Source of the DNA: Lojkania enalia | Taxonomy: Eukaryota; Ascomycota; Dothideomycetes; Pleosporales | Assembly: GCA_010094045.1 (NCBI GenBank) | Contig: ML986863.1 | Coordinates: forward strand, 1-38,139 | Direction of reading: 5' to 3' | Length of the DNA stretch: 38,139 bases | Part shown: positions 11,242-22,444 of the stretch, piece after piece | Numbering within the stretch: position 1 is the stretch's first letter | Layout: each line of letters starts with the position of its first letter | Notes under the pieces: generated by a model | Told to the model about the DNA's origin: nothing | The model's database searches: none | The model's input: the letters and a program-made list of their open reading frames with translations, nothing else | Position numbers and translations under genes: made by a program

Positions 11242-14200
11242 TAAACTATTAGGGGACCCACCCTACTATATACTTACTGTCAGAAGCACGGCTCTACACC
11301 ACTGCGCTACTGCAACTAAAAGGTACGAATGATCAATATCGCTGATCATGGGTGTAGAATAGTATATATACCCTTACACTTACGCGAGTCTCGGAATAAC
11401 TCTTAGGCCGAGAGCTTAGAGGGGGAAGATAGTATTACGGACACTATAAGTGCAATAATACAACTAGAGCCGATCGAGCCATGGGACTCGATGTGGCAGG
11501 AGTCTAAGGAAACCCAGGGTTGGACAGAAGCGTGACCTAGTTACGTGATTGACTCAGTCGCTCAGTGATAACTGAGCAACTGAGCCCGCTCAGCCAGACA
11601 GGGCGCACTGAGCGAGAGGACTAAGGGACCATATTACAGAAGCCAACTTGTATTTAATGAGCTTACGACCTCATCTTGTTTAGCTCTTCGTGGTCAACTT
11701 GAATATCCTTCGCACATACTACTTGCGTACTTCTTTGACAAATTCTCAAGAATAATATCGCAGCACGTGATCACTATTAGTCAACACTCCGCCCTGCACT
11801 CGACAACCCCCTTTGTCAGTTACACCTGACCATGGTAAAAAGACCTGCAGCCTTAGGCTTGACGGCTAGCAACGGCACAAGGAGTATTGTTTCTCCAGCC
11901 ACCGAAATACGAGCTCGGCCTATTCATGTTCACATGACTTATTCACACCCGCGAAGGCCGAGTTGGTTCGCGACATCACGGAGAAATGATATTCTGCTAA
12001 GGGTGGGAAGGCGGCGGTTTTTCTAGAATCAATAGGCGCTCCCCCACGGCTAAAGCCTAAAGTCGTGACATACCCTGAGATGGAAATTCGTGCTACTTCA
12101 AGATCCGGATAGAACAAATAGGGATAGACTGCCGGCGCATCGCTATTCCTTCACTATTGCTGTTCGGCCCCTCAATAACGCGGAGCTAACAGCTTCCCCA
12201 CACGGGAACCTCACGATCTTCGACTAAGGAGTCGCATTTTTCGACGATACCACGCTGATGCGGCCGCTTACATCAAAGCTGGCAAGCTGGGCGACGGAAG
12301 CACTATAGTGTAACATGGCCGTTGTATAAGTTCCGCAGGTAGGGCCCTGGACATACAGGCTTGCTACTCAGTATGATTGGCAGGGATAACCGGGTGATAG
12401 TGGGCATGGCATTAAAGTTGTATCTTTTCTATTGGGCACCGCAAACCGCTCGTCAAATTTAGGAAACTCTTCTAGACAGCAGGATAGGAGAGTTGAATAA
12501 TAACAACAGCGGAGGAGAAAAGGGTGACTTGGACGGTGGTTTGCAGTCGAATCGGCGGCCGTCTGAAGCCTGACCTGCGGATGCGGTATGTATCACTATT
12601 GCATAGTAGTAGGCGGTGCGAACTAGGCCGGACGAAGTTGCAGCATCATGTTACGGAGGCGTCGACGGTAGCATGGTAGGCTAGACTGAGACGGTGTTGG
12701 TGGAAAAGCTAGGCGCGGCGAATGGTGAGTGTGACACGCATGTGAGAAGCTTGAAAATGGTCATGGACAGGCTCGAATCTGAAAGGAAGCCGTATCCACA
12801 GGGTTCTCCAGACGATGAGCACCGTGTCGCACGGCGTCCAGCCAGCGCCGCCGCCACCACATATCTAGTGCTGATGAAGACGACGAATCGCATCCACGGC
12901 CGATGTACACCTTCCCGACCTTCCTGGGACCACACTGTTGCTTAGCTCCAACCTGTGAATGTACATACATCAGAGAGTGGATGTGGCACGAGGACTCTGG
13001 CCCCTGGTCTAAGCATTGTCGCTGGCAGACGGCTTCCCCGTCGCAGCATTTCCCGCACGCCTGGCACACGGCATCGCAGTCCAATAATCAGCGCAGTCGA
13101 TATTGGACTGCCTTTCTCGGACGATTGATAAACCTTGGCCAGCTGATTGACGCGGCACGGCCTAGTGGCGCTTGTCCGAAGGCCGTGAGGATGCGGAAAG
13201 GTGTAAGGCATTCAGAAGAATAGTTAGATGGCTGTTGGTCGAAGTTTGTCGAGGATGGCCGAATGTGTCTGGAGTAGTATAGGGACGGTACATGCAATTG
13301 CTCTCTACATTTTATCGGATAGCGATTATTTCATTCGCCATGGAATATGTAGGCACAAAGTCTATCAGATGGCCTTGAGCAAAACCCGTCCGCTGCGTGC
13401 CTTAAATATGTACATACATACAGGCATACATGCTCCGTATTGTGTGCACGAAGTACAGTAGTACTGAAATCTAGATTATGTGCTACATTCTTCTCAATGG
13501 GGGTTGCCCGGGTGTGTGAAGTGCGCACGGGAGGATGGGAAGCTAGGCGTTGCTGCTGCAGCGCCTTGACTCCTATGAGGCCTCAGAGCTCGACTTGGCC
13601 ATGTAGTGTTCGCCAACCCGGTGCCCAATCTCCCTACAATTCGTGCAAGATTGCGTCGAGCAGGGATAATTGTGGAAAACTCTGCAGGTGGCTCTGGTGC
13701 TTACCCCAGCTTGGCTCCCCGGTTTTTCGCGCCTCTCCCGGGCACCTCTGTTTCATTTGGACCTCCCGTTGCATGTCCTCGCTGAATCTGAGCCTGCAAA
13801 CCAACTGTCCGCAGACTGTGTGCCGGAGCCGTGACAGGAAACTCGGTGCGAAGACTCGGGATGACGCAAAGAAATCAATTGCAGAGTAACAGGGTCCGCT
13901 CCCTAGCCGCCACGGCCGCGCCTGGGAAGTAGAGATAGCGCACATACTGTACATCGACGGAGGTGAGCTATGCCAACATCCGGGAAAGCGTCCTCTATCG
14001 ACAGCCCAGGGGAGAGCGAGTATGAATCCTTCTAGAAGGGTTGGGTGCGGAGCTGCGGCCACATCTGGCTTAGGCTGAGAAGCACAATGTTACTGTACCC
14101 ATGAACCAGAAGCTACCAAGCTGCAGTATCACCAGTACCTGGCCTCAATTAATAAAGCTGGAGGCTCCCCGCGCTCCACCGAGTCCCCAGCTCACCCTAA

Positions 14201-14303
14201 TCCTCTTCCCCGTCACGGGTCGTTGTACTTCTCTTCCTGTTTCAAGAGCCTCTCGTTCCTTGACCGTCCTCGTAGGAATCAAATTGAGCCGTCAACATTC
14301 ATC
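11242..14303. other. 3-kb gene-poor stretch upstream of the sugar transporter
   Basis: Composition is normal, not RIPed. Several short frames overlap on both strands between about 12680 and 14060, but none has a recognisable domain, start context or fungal intron pattern, and I do not call them genes. Small visible items are an inverted repeat GCTCAGT-GATA-ACTGAGC at 11560-11577, preceded by a GCN4/AP-1-like TGACTCA at 11550-11556, and a pyrimidine-rich tract just before the transporter start (about 14200-14280), typical of fungal core promoters. The rest probably holds promoter, 5' UTR and anonymous spacer. Confidence 0.5.
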
Positions 14304-16264
14304 ATGCCCGGTGGAGGAGTTGTGGCCGTTACCGGCACGACTGATGTCAATCGCGTCGAAGCGCCAGTCACTGTCAAGGCCTATCTCATCGTCGCCTTCG
14401 CCGCCTTTGGTGGTATCTTTTTCGGCTATGACACGGGGTGGATGGGAGGTGTTCTCGGTATGGACTACTTTATCAAGCAGTACACCGACAAGGAGTATCC
14501 AGATGTCTTGTACCCCGGTCAAGGTCCTGGCGACGTAGATTTTGATGCCTACAAAAAGACCTTTGTTGTTCCACAATGGCAACAGTCCTTGACTACTTCT
14601 ATCCTGTCCGCCGGTACTTTCTTTGGCGCAATCATTGCCGGTGATGTCGCCGATTTCATTGGCCGCCGCATGACCATTATTCTTGGATGTGCCATCTTCA
14701 TTGTTGGTGGTATCCTCGAGACTGCTTCAACTGGCCTTAATGTCATGGTTGGAGGACGTCTCGTCGCCGGCGCTGGTGTCGGCTTCATCTCAGCCATTGT
14801 TATTCTGTGAGCCATACAACACCCCTCATTCCGGTTTAGGCGCTAATGTAACCCAAGGTACATGTCTGAGATTGCTCCCCGCAAAGTTCGTGGCGCTGTC
14901 GTTGCTGGATACCAATTCTGCATCACTATTGGTATCTTGCTCGCCAACTGCGTCGTCTACGCGACCCAGAGGCGACGAGACACAGGCTCCTACCGTATTC
15001 CAATTGCGGTTCAGTTCCTCTGGGCTCTTATCCTCGGTTTCGGTCTTGCTATTCTTCCCGAATCTCCACGTTACTTCGTAAAGAAGGGCAAGCTCGATAA
15101 GGCTGCAAAGGCGCTTTCATCTGTCCGTGGCCAGGCTATTGACTCAGAATATATCCAGGATGAACTTGCTGAGATCATCGCCAACCATGAGTATGAGATG
15201 TCGATCGTACCCCAGACCAGCTATCTTGGATCTTGGGCGGCGTGCTTCGAGGGCAGCATTACGAAGCCCTCTTCCAACCTTCGCCGAACCATCCTTGGCA
15301 TCCTCATGCAGATGATGCAGCAGTTGACTGGTATCAATTTTATCTTCTACTTCGGCACTGTCTTCTTCCAGCAGCTCGGCACCATCGACAACCCCTTCCT
15401 CATCTCCCTCGTTACCACTCTCGTCAACGTCTGCTCCACCCCAGCCTCCTTCTGGATGGTAGAGAAGATTGGTCGCCGCACCATTCTCATCTGGGGTGCC
15501 GCCGCCATGGTTACCATGCAGTTCATCGTCGGCATTATCGGTGCCACCGCCGGGCGTGCTTCGCAGAACAATCCGGACGCCGTCCGCGCCATGATTGCCT
15601 TCATCTGCTTGAACATTGCTTCGTTCGCCACCACCTGGGGTCCCGCCGCCTGGATCGTCATTGGTGAGATATTCCCTCTAACCATCCGTTCTCGTGGCGT
15701 CGGTCTCTCGACCGCCTCCAACTGGTTCTGGAATTGCATTATCGGCGTTATTACGCCCTATCTTGTTGCCGATCAGGAGCACTCGGCGAGATTGGGCTCT
15801 AACGTGTTCTTTATGTGGGGTGGTCTCTGCTGCATCGTAAGTCGTTTTATCGCCTCCAGTCTAATTTTAGAATCCGAAGCAACTTGCTAACGAACATATT
15901 AGAGCTTTCTATTCGCATATTTTCTTGTGCCTGAGGCAAGTTTTTCCGGTGTTGTAATGCATCGTTGGCGTTGTTCTGCATGTTCGAGGTACCCTAAAGC
16001 AGGGAAAATCCGTGCAAGCAATATAGCATTTAAACGAGCTAACACTATTCTCTAACTCCACGAACCAAGCTAATTTTACCCCAGACCAAGGGTCTTACCC
16101 TCGAACAAGTTGACAAGATGTTGGAGGAGTCCACTCCCCGCACCTCTCGCAAGTGGAAGCCTCACTCCACTTTCGCTGGCGAAATGCGCCTCGCGGAGAA
16201 GAATATCGAAGTCCCCATTGGAGTTGAGACTGTCGAGCCGAAGACCGAGATATCCGTAGTCTAG
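14304..16264 (+). CDS. MFS sugar (hexose) transporter, 4 exons
   Basis: Exons 14304-14806, 14858-15836, 15903-15935 and 16085-16264 give 564 residues. The protein is a 12-helix plasma-membrane sugar:proton symporter or facilitator of the sugar-porter family. Visible signatures are GGIFFGYDTG (about 36-45), DFIGRRM (about 117-123), EIAPRKVRG (about 172-180), PESPRY (about 235), QQLTGINF (about 321), GRRT (about 372), WGPAAW (about 428) and PETKGLTLE (about 504-512), split by the last intron. The closest named types are fungal high-affinity glucose transporters (RGT2/HGT class); the substrate is inferred. Intron 1 (51 bp) has GTGAGC, GCTAAT and AAG. Intron 2 (66 bp) starts GTAAGT. Intron 3 (149 bp) must start GCAAGT, a GC-AG intron, to keep the frame into PETKG. 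I chose the ATG at 14304 over an upstream frame because it gives the usual short cytosolic N-terminus. It looks intact. Confidence 0.9.
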
Positions 16265-16849
16265 GCCCCTGAGATGGCACACGGTAATGAGAATAATGGA
16301 TATAATGTACACTGGGGGACGATGGAATGTGACGCACAAGTGTGCACTTAGCAGAGTAATAAGTAAGCCGTGAAACCGTGTTGATTGCAGTGGAGCGGGA
16401 ACAAGTATATATTTATGTAATGGAATGGCGATTCTAGATATCCTTTGGCTTTGGTGCTGCGAGGTCGAACGATCGAAGGTTGGTGATGGGTAGTTAGCAC
16501 GTGACTGGCTCGTTCCCACGCGTGCTGGAAGAATCCCACGTTCCTTGCTCACAGGAAGTTCGAGGGATAATCGTCCACCGCACGTTACGCATTGGGCCTT
16601 TCTCGCTCACTCGTAACATGACACAAATTGCGTTTATCTAGCACTCTCGAGACTGATCGCGCTACCTAGGCAGTGCGGTCCATCCCGACTTGTCCACCCG
16701 ACTTCAGCCCGGTGTGTTCAGGCCAAACGGCCTTACTTTCCCTACTAACCCACGACAACTACAAGGCTTATTCTATACCAATATATAGTATAGATTGATT
16801 TTTTACCGCTTCAGCACTATTCCTAAAAATGACCCTAACACTACATTAC
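16265..16849. other. Intergenic, 3' of the transporter
   Basis: Minus-strand open frames at 16076-16552 are antisense to, or downstream of, the transporter's last exon and have no recognisable domain. I see no gene here. The sequence holds the transporter's 3' UTR region and the decayed C-terminal flank of the peptide-transporter pseudogene. Confidence 0.5.
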
Positions 16850-18580
16850 TGTAACTCCGACACAACCTCCCTAAAAAAGTGCGCCGACAACTACATGATT
16901 CCACACTAAATACAAATCCATACTCAGTGGCATCAGCGCCTGTTCAATTGCTACCCTAATCGCTGCTATGAAGATAAATGCTATAACAAGAATTCGCATG
17001 TTACTTGGTGCTTGACTGTACGACTAGTCCACGACCTGTCGAAATTCGCGATTAGTAAGTACACCGGCATTTGAAGCCACACGCCCAGTCACCACAATCC
17101 TTCATCAAAGTCTAACCTTCTGGTGGCTTGGGTACAGCGGTTCGGATGCGTTCCATAGGGAGAGCGTTTGTAGATGCTGCGCTGGATGATTGCAGCGTAG
17201 ATCATGGATGTGGCCGCGAAGTCCGCGCTCATACGCTGTATTTCTGAGAAGTCGAACTTGAGGTAGTCGAGGAGTGGACAGAGGATGTGTGTGTACAAGG
17301 CGATGATGAGGATGTAGTTTTATGGGCTTTTTGTTGGGTTCGTTGGGGATGCCGCAAGTCAGGCGCGTGGCAGCGGCTTGGAAGGTGAAGTCAGGGCCCA
17401 TTTGGCTGAGATAGATCTATTTGTTCATTCACATTTCATCAATTATGAGCGTAGACTATAGAAGCGTGGAGGTAGGCGAAGGTAAGCGTACAGTACAACG
17501 GGAACCGAAGGCTCGCATCTTCAGCCCACGCATTATCAAATGTCATCCACGGCGGCCGTCCTCGAGTATTGCTGGGCTTCACTCTCTATCATAGCTCGGC
17601 TTCTTTTATGGATGTCAGAACGGGGTTTTGTGTCCAACGCCCCTCGGTAGACAAATGTCCAATCAGACTGCCTTGCCCAACACGGACTTCGAAGACGACG
17701 CGTTCGTCAATTTCCGTCGATTTATGTAGAGCAAGACTGGGCAGGAAATGTACACAAAATCTGGAAGTACATATGAAATCCAGAACTCAATGTATTTCTC
17801 AGCGTGCACCATTGATATCCTTCCGGTAATCGGTCTGTATAATGAAGAGTAGGTACAGAAAAAACTGAAACGGGCTTTGGTGGAGTTGATAATCACTCTG
17901 TGGCCCTGTTCGTCAACTTTGATTCGAAGGCCGTCATTAATTATTTGTTCACCTAGTATAGTAGCTACGTTTGATCTGCTTACCCATCAGCGTTACTTAC
18001 AAAGAGGTCACTCGCATAACGCAACAAACCTGAATCCTCTAAAGATAATGCTATTGAATACTATTGAATAAATGAAGATGATGAATGCCCCGTGACAATG
18101 TGCAATCACTACTAGAACTACGGAAATGATGAATAGGGCGTGGCCCACGAGAGTGGCATAGACAATTTAGATGGTCCGCTCTCGTCCGAGACATTGGTTT
18201 GCTATAAAGGCACTAAAAAGAGGCATTGTGTAAATCTAGAAGGAGTTGGCTAAGGTAACTCTTAGCAACTCATGTGGAATAATCGGTGATGACACACCAA
18301 GTGCAAGGCAATCGAACCCTTCTACCCTAGACTCAGTGTTCCTGGTTGTCTCTCTAATCCGGAAATTGTCTTAGACCCCAGCGAAAGTGGCTACTGCAAA
18401 AGATTCACGACTGAGTATCTTGGTACTCCTCATACAAATGATAATATCTCCGTTAAAGGAGGATCATTCAGCTATCGCTACAAAAGCAAACAGTGTATGC
18501 TGACCAAAGGCATTGTTCCATGAACGCATCTCAGCATTTGCTTCTCAAACTCAGTGGGCTTTGAATTACCCCCGAGCGAA
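16850..18580 (-). pseudogene. PTR2/POT-family peptide transporter, decayed
   Basis: Six-frame reading of the minus strand finds the fungal PTR2 (proton-dependent oligopeptide transporter) order from right to left, spread over several frames. PTEFEKQMLRCV lies near 18550 and AFVAIAE near 18480 (family: FVELCERFSYYG). IYTMPLFSAFIAN is near 18215, then GHALFIISVVLVVIAH near 18120. SNVATILGEQ is near 17960 (IKPNVAPLI). VHAEKYIEFWISYVLP is near 17780 (VYAEKYVGFWLSY). RPPWMTFDNAW is near 17540. FQAAATRLTCGIPNE is near 17365. MIYAAIIQRSIYK is near 17190. APSNMRILVIAFIFIAA is near 16990 and LMPLSMDLYLVWNHVV near 16910. Stops and frameshifts interrupt it, including one just after the CGIPNE block and a TAA after the GRERTI block near 18180. 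Unlike the flanks, it is not AT-saturated. The gene would have imported di/tripeptides. Confidence 0.8.
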
Positions 18581-19534
18581 CTATTTGTCGAATCCTGCAT
18601 CTTTCATCCTAGCCGTTGTTCGACCTTCTGCTTCTAAAAGTGCGTCACCGAGACTTCGAGACCCAGTACTACTTCCATACCCATCGTTGCCGTCGTAGTT
18701 GAATCTATATGATTGGCTGAAGGCATAATGCTGCAGACTACTGATTCTGCGATGAGAGAAGCAATCGAGCTTCTAGATCTCACAGCACGGACAACCTTAT
18801 ATGATGACAATTGTAGCTATATCCCGGTGTCTGCATATCTCTAGGAAATAATACTACACCATTTTATTTCACCTCTCCCACGATCTGAATTTTGGTGTTC
18901 AGCAACCCTTTCTGTGAGGATAATTGAAGGGCATCAGTGCCGTAACAGAACACACAATGTATGAAGGCGCTGAGTCAGCGACTTAAAATTGGTTAAAGAG
19001 TAGTGAATAGAAACGACCCCGAGCTTCTATTTTCACGAAATGAATACGAAGGGGGTTCGACCGCATCTTATTAGTAAATGTTGCTACAAGTAACCTGTCC
19101 ATCTAAGGTGTGGAACAAATCCCGGTAGGATTGAGGGGACGTGGCAGCTGTGAACGTCGGAAACAAACCTAAAGCTAGAATTTACAGCCTTCCAATGCAG
19201 ATTAAATTACTTCTATTACTAATAAGGAGTTAGTGATCGCTTAGGACAGATTCATATAAGATATACGTAGACAAGTAGGGATTTACTTTAGTCCCTAAAG
19301 TATATTATAGATACAGAGAGTGGAGACCTTGCTTGATTGCATCTGTCATTACTAATATCCTAAAATACTTTAGTATCTCAAGGAAGAGCTTTCTCTGTCC
19401 TCTTCCCGAAATCCAGTATAACGCGTCATCCATTTCTCGCAGGTGCACCATCCCTACAAAGACCACGGTAGCATGTAATGTCCGACCGAAACACACACAA
19501 AAACCGGAAATGTTATTCAAGAACTTCCCACTTC
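18581..19534. other. Intergenic, no gene seen
   Basis: No frame here has a recognisable domain. Minor frames around 18513-18698 (opposite the peptide-transporter N-terminus) and 19305-19554 look accidental. Confidence 0.45.
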
Positions 19535-19925
19535 TCACCCTAACAAACTTATAGTTTGTCTACCACTCCCCACCACGTCCCTCCCAAGCCAATCCCTACA
19601 CTCCTTCCTCCCCTCCCAAGGCCACCTCCCCTCTTTATCCTCCCTCCTCTCACACTCCCTCAAGCTGTAGAAATTCCACGCCACAAAACACGCAACACTA
19701 AACACCACCATAAACAATACGATCAAGAAAAATATGAGAAGCGCCCGATAGTACGGGTGCGAGCGCCTGGTGCGCAAGGTGTGATGGTGGTGCACTTCGA
19801 TGGCGCCGTAACCGCTAAGGTGGGAGGGGGACACGGGAGAGATTATAATGTGTTCGGCTTGGGAGTACTGGGGCTGGAGGGGTTAGTGATAGGGCGTTAA
19901 GGGAGAAGGGAAGATGCACGGCCAT
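19535..19925 (-). CDS. Possible small single-pass membrane protein
   Basis: A 112-codon minus-strand frame (19873-19535) has no ATG at its head but starts right after a good acceptor (CTAACCCCTCCAG). Using ATG GCC at 19925-19920 and an intron 19919-19874 (46 bp, donor GTGCAT) gives a 114-residue protein that starts MAPQYSQAEH. Residues about 47-69 (LLIFFLIVLFMVVFSVACFVAWN) form one clear hydrophobic helix, preceded by an arginine-rich stretch (TLRTRRSHPYYR) and an HHHH run, and followed by a charged tail. No family is recognised. A two-codon first exon is unusual and the donor is weak. It could also be a chance frame or a gene fragment. Confidence 0.35.
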
Positions 19926-20596
19926 GGTGTTGCAGGGTGCGGTATCGTGTTGACGTGGAGGGGCGATGATCACGTCGTATGCTTGTAGCTGTTATGTGCG
20001 ATTGCGTAAGTATTCGCTTTCCTACCTGGTAAATAGGACTAAGGGTGCAACTGACCGCAAAAAAAGGAATCTTGCGAAGAGTAGGCTGAGGGGTAGTGGT
20101 CGAGGGAACGCCTGATAGGATGCGAGTTGCAATCGCGAAACCTGACCGACACGTGAATGCGCGTAAATGCTTGGAATGTGCCTAGGTCTTTGTAGCCACG
20201 CTGTGCGCTTGTGATGAATTACTAATGTATACTTCTATAAAGCTCTTTAGTGTATATATTAAATTAATTTCCAATATATAAAAGTATATTCTTACTCTCG
20301 TAATTATGGAGAATCAAGACAGATTGTATCATTGTTAATAAAGCTGTCAGGGACGAACTATTAAAATTATTAAGATAATTATAATATTTCCCTATGTAGA
20401 AATATATTTCATAAGGCTCAGAATTAGAATAGGGAATTGTTAATGTGTATGTATCGTAGAAACACATTCAGATTGCCATCTATGCAGTGCCATCAATCGC
20501 CGAAGACCAAGTGTGGAACTAACTAAGAACAAATGCGTCTAGCTCAGTTGGCTACTAGTTTGCAGCCTCAAATAGCCCTCAATGGCTGCTCACTTC
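19926..20596. other. Intergenic, with an AT-rich patch
   Basis: Bases about 20215-20470 are AT-rich, and a short minus-strand frame there has no recognisable content. The patch may be a degraded repeat. The rest is the 3' flank of the Sec14-like gene. A string like a tRNA D-arm near 20533 has no T-arm. Confidence 0.4.
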
Positions 20597-22444
20597 TTAT
20601 TGTCGATCTTCGCTCCCTCCGCTTTTTGTTCTTTTCTCTTCGACTATGTCCTCGGCCTCCCCAGTCCTCTGAGTTCTAGCCAAATCGCCTACAGCGCCAG
20701 CGGCAGAAGCGACGGTAGAAGAGAGTGTAGAGGTTGCGGATGCGGCAAGCTGCTTGGCATGGTCGACGTATCCCGGGACCGGCAGTTCTGGAGCCTCAAT
20801 AGAAACATCCTTTGATGCTTGGCTTACAGTAGCAGTCTCTATCGCCATCGTCTTATCGCCATGGTCATGGCCACTTACAATAATGTGTGGCGTGCCGTCA
20901 GAGAATTGGTCCGTGGTGTGGATCGAGTGCTGTTGTTCATAGCGCGTATCAGATGTGCCTTCGCGGATAGGAATTTCCGAAGTTGTAGAGTGAGGTTCTG
21001 ACGGTTTTGGGGTAGCTGAGGGAGTCGGCGAATCAGAAGGTGTAGACCCAATATCCCCATTCGATCCCTCAGTATCAGAAGGTTGTGTGTAAGTTCCAGC
21101 GGAAGTAAGGGCGAGTTCGGATTCCGCAATGGGAGTGTTGATGATGGCTGGGTCGTACATTGTTTTCGCATCTACGGGGTTCTCGAGGGTGAAGACAAGG
21201 GCATTCCGAGGCTTGCCGTTCTCGTTCCCGACGGCGACAGCCTTCATGCTTCCATTCGGCCCTCTCTCCCAGCGAATTGGCCCAATCGGGAGTGTTTTCT
21301 TGCCATTCTGGACTGCAGGGTTTTCCCATTTGATCTTTGACTCGATTTCGGGCTCGAGGACTGGCATATTTCCCCATTCGAAGTCTAGATTGCCGCCATA
21401 CTTTTTCGGGATGTGTTCAGGATCTATGTATTGAGAGAGTGTGGGAAAAACATTTTGCGAGGAGAGGATGAAGATCTTTGATACAGTGACTGGGTCGAAC
21501 CAGCGTTTGATCCAGCCCCAAACTGTCGGGAAGAAGGCAGGAGCGCCGATGATCTGAACTAGCGTTAGCAATTTCTATTTTTTTCCTATCTTGGTTATGG
21601 TCCCAGGGAAGCCGGGAAGTTGATCGCGTCATGTAGCACATACGAATATCCTATCCAACGTTTCCGGATAATAGGCCGTCGCCAGCGTTGAAGCATCCTG
21701 CATGTGTCCCTTTAGGTTCCAGAACTGCTTCAGCCCCACATTGCTGATATCGACAATATTATTGCTCTGCGAGATGGGGGTCTCTGGATGGTGTCGCTCA
21801 ATGGCAGAGCATAAGGGCATGATGAACCTTGTCAGGTTCTCGTACAAAGCGAATAGGCGCAAGGTCTTAGTGGACACTTTCGACGACGTCAACGTTGCGT
21901 TTGCCAGGTTCTTCTCGTACGCGGAAATGTTCTTGGAATTGAGGGGGGCGACCTCGAAGAGGTATACGGGAATGCCACGCTTGTCGCGGCGACCGGTCCA
22001 TTGGGGATACTACAGACAGCTGTCAGACCTCAAGGTGGGGGGGGAGGGGGATCGCGGGAACCGTAGGAGCCATCAAATACCAGTCGCCGCGTCTGCTCGT
22101 ACTCGTCGACGTCAATAGTGTTGTAGAGCCCCACAACGTCGTGCTCCTTACGCCAGTCCTCGGTGTCTTTAAACTGCTTGAAGGCTTCCGGCGGGATGAA
22201 GCGGCGCGCGCGTAGGAAACGTCTGGGCCTCGTCAGCGTGCCGGTACCAGGGCAGAAGGTGGGAGCGGTACAGGAGCGTCTCGTCGTCATGGCTGGCCTT
22301 GCCATCGGCAGCCGCGGGCTGGTAGTAGCCTTCATCCTGGCATATCTGCTTGAATTCGTCGAGCGCTTTCTGCTGGGGGTCGTTCAAATGGCCAAAGTGT
22401 GCGGCGGGGTATTGGAACGACTCGACGCGCTTGAGGTCTGCCAT
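20597..22444 (-). CDS. Sec14-like CRAL-TRIO phosphatidylinositol/lipid transfer protein, 4 exons
   Basis: Exons 22444-22272, 22222-22081, 22009-21644 and 21553-20597 (minus) give 545 residues. The N-terminal CRAL-TRIO-N helix region contains TLLRFLRARRF (about 56-66), formed across intron 1. The lipid-binding CRAL-TRIO fold follows at about 105-283, with PQWTGRRDKRGIPVYLFEV, NNIVDISNVGLKQFW, AYYPETLDRIFIIGAP and IPKKYGGNLDFEWG. Such proteins exchange phosphatidylinositol and phosphatidylcholine and tune Golgi/plasma-membrane phosphoinositide signalling. The last about 200 residues are a Ser/Thr/Pro-rich, probably disordered tail. Yeast Sec14 is about 300 residues, so this is the long fungal form. 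Introns are 49, 71 and 90 bp; the first has CTGAC and CAG. The start is the only ATG in frame. A CT-rich tract (purine on plus, about 22498-22545) precedes it, as in many fungal 5' leaders. It is divergent to the F-box gene. Confidence 0.9.

Noticed and set aside
11265..11320. Possible minus-strand tRNA or tRNA-derived SINE (TAGCGCAGTGG fits the A-box consensus at 11299-11309)
   Set aside because: No B box (GGTTCGANTCC) follows at the right distance and the anticodon stem does not pair. At most it is a highly degraded tRNA-like fragment.
12681..14062. Overlapping frames of 80-150 codons on both strands
   Set aside because: Odd composition, no domain, no consistent frame or introns; probably chance openings in GC-richer spacer.
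16076..16552. 158-codon minus-strand frame
   Set aside because: It covers the antisense of the transporter's last exon and 3' flank and has no domain.
20533..20580. tRNA-like start (gcgtctagctcagttgg)
   Set aside because: It resembles a D-arm/A box, but no anticodon stem, T-arm or matching acceptor follows.
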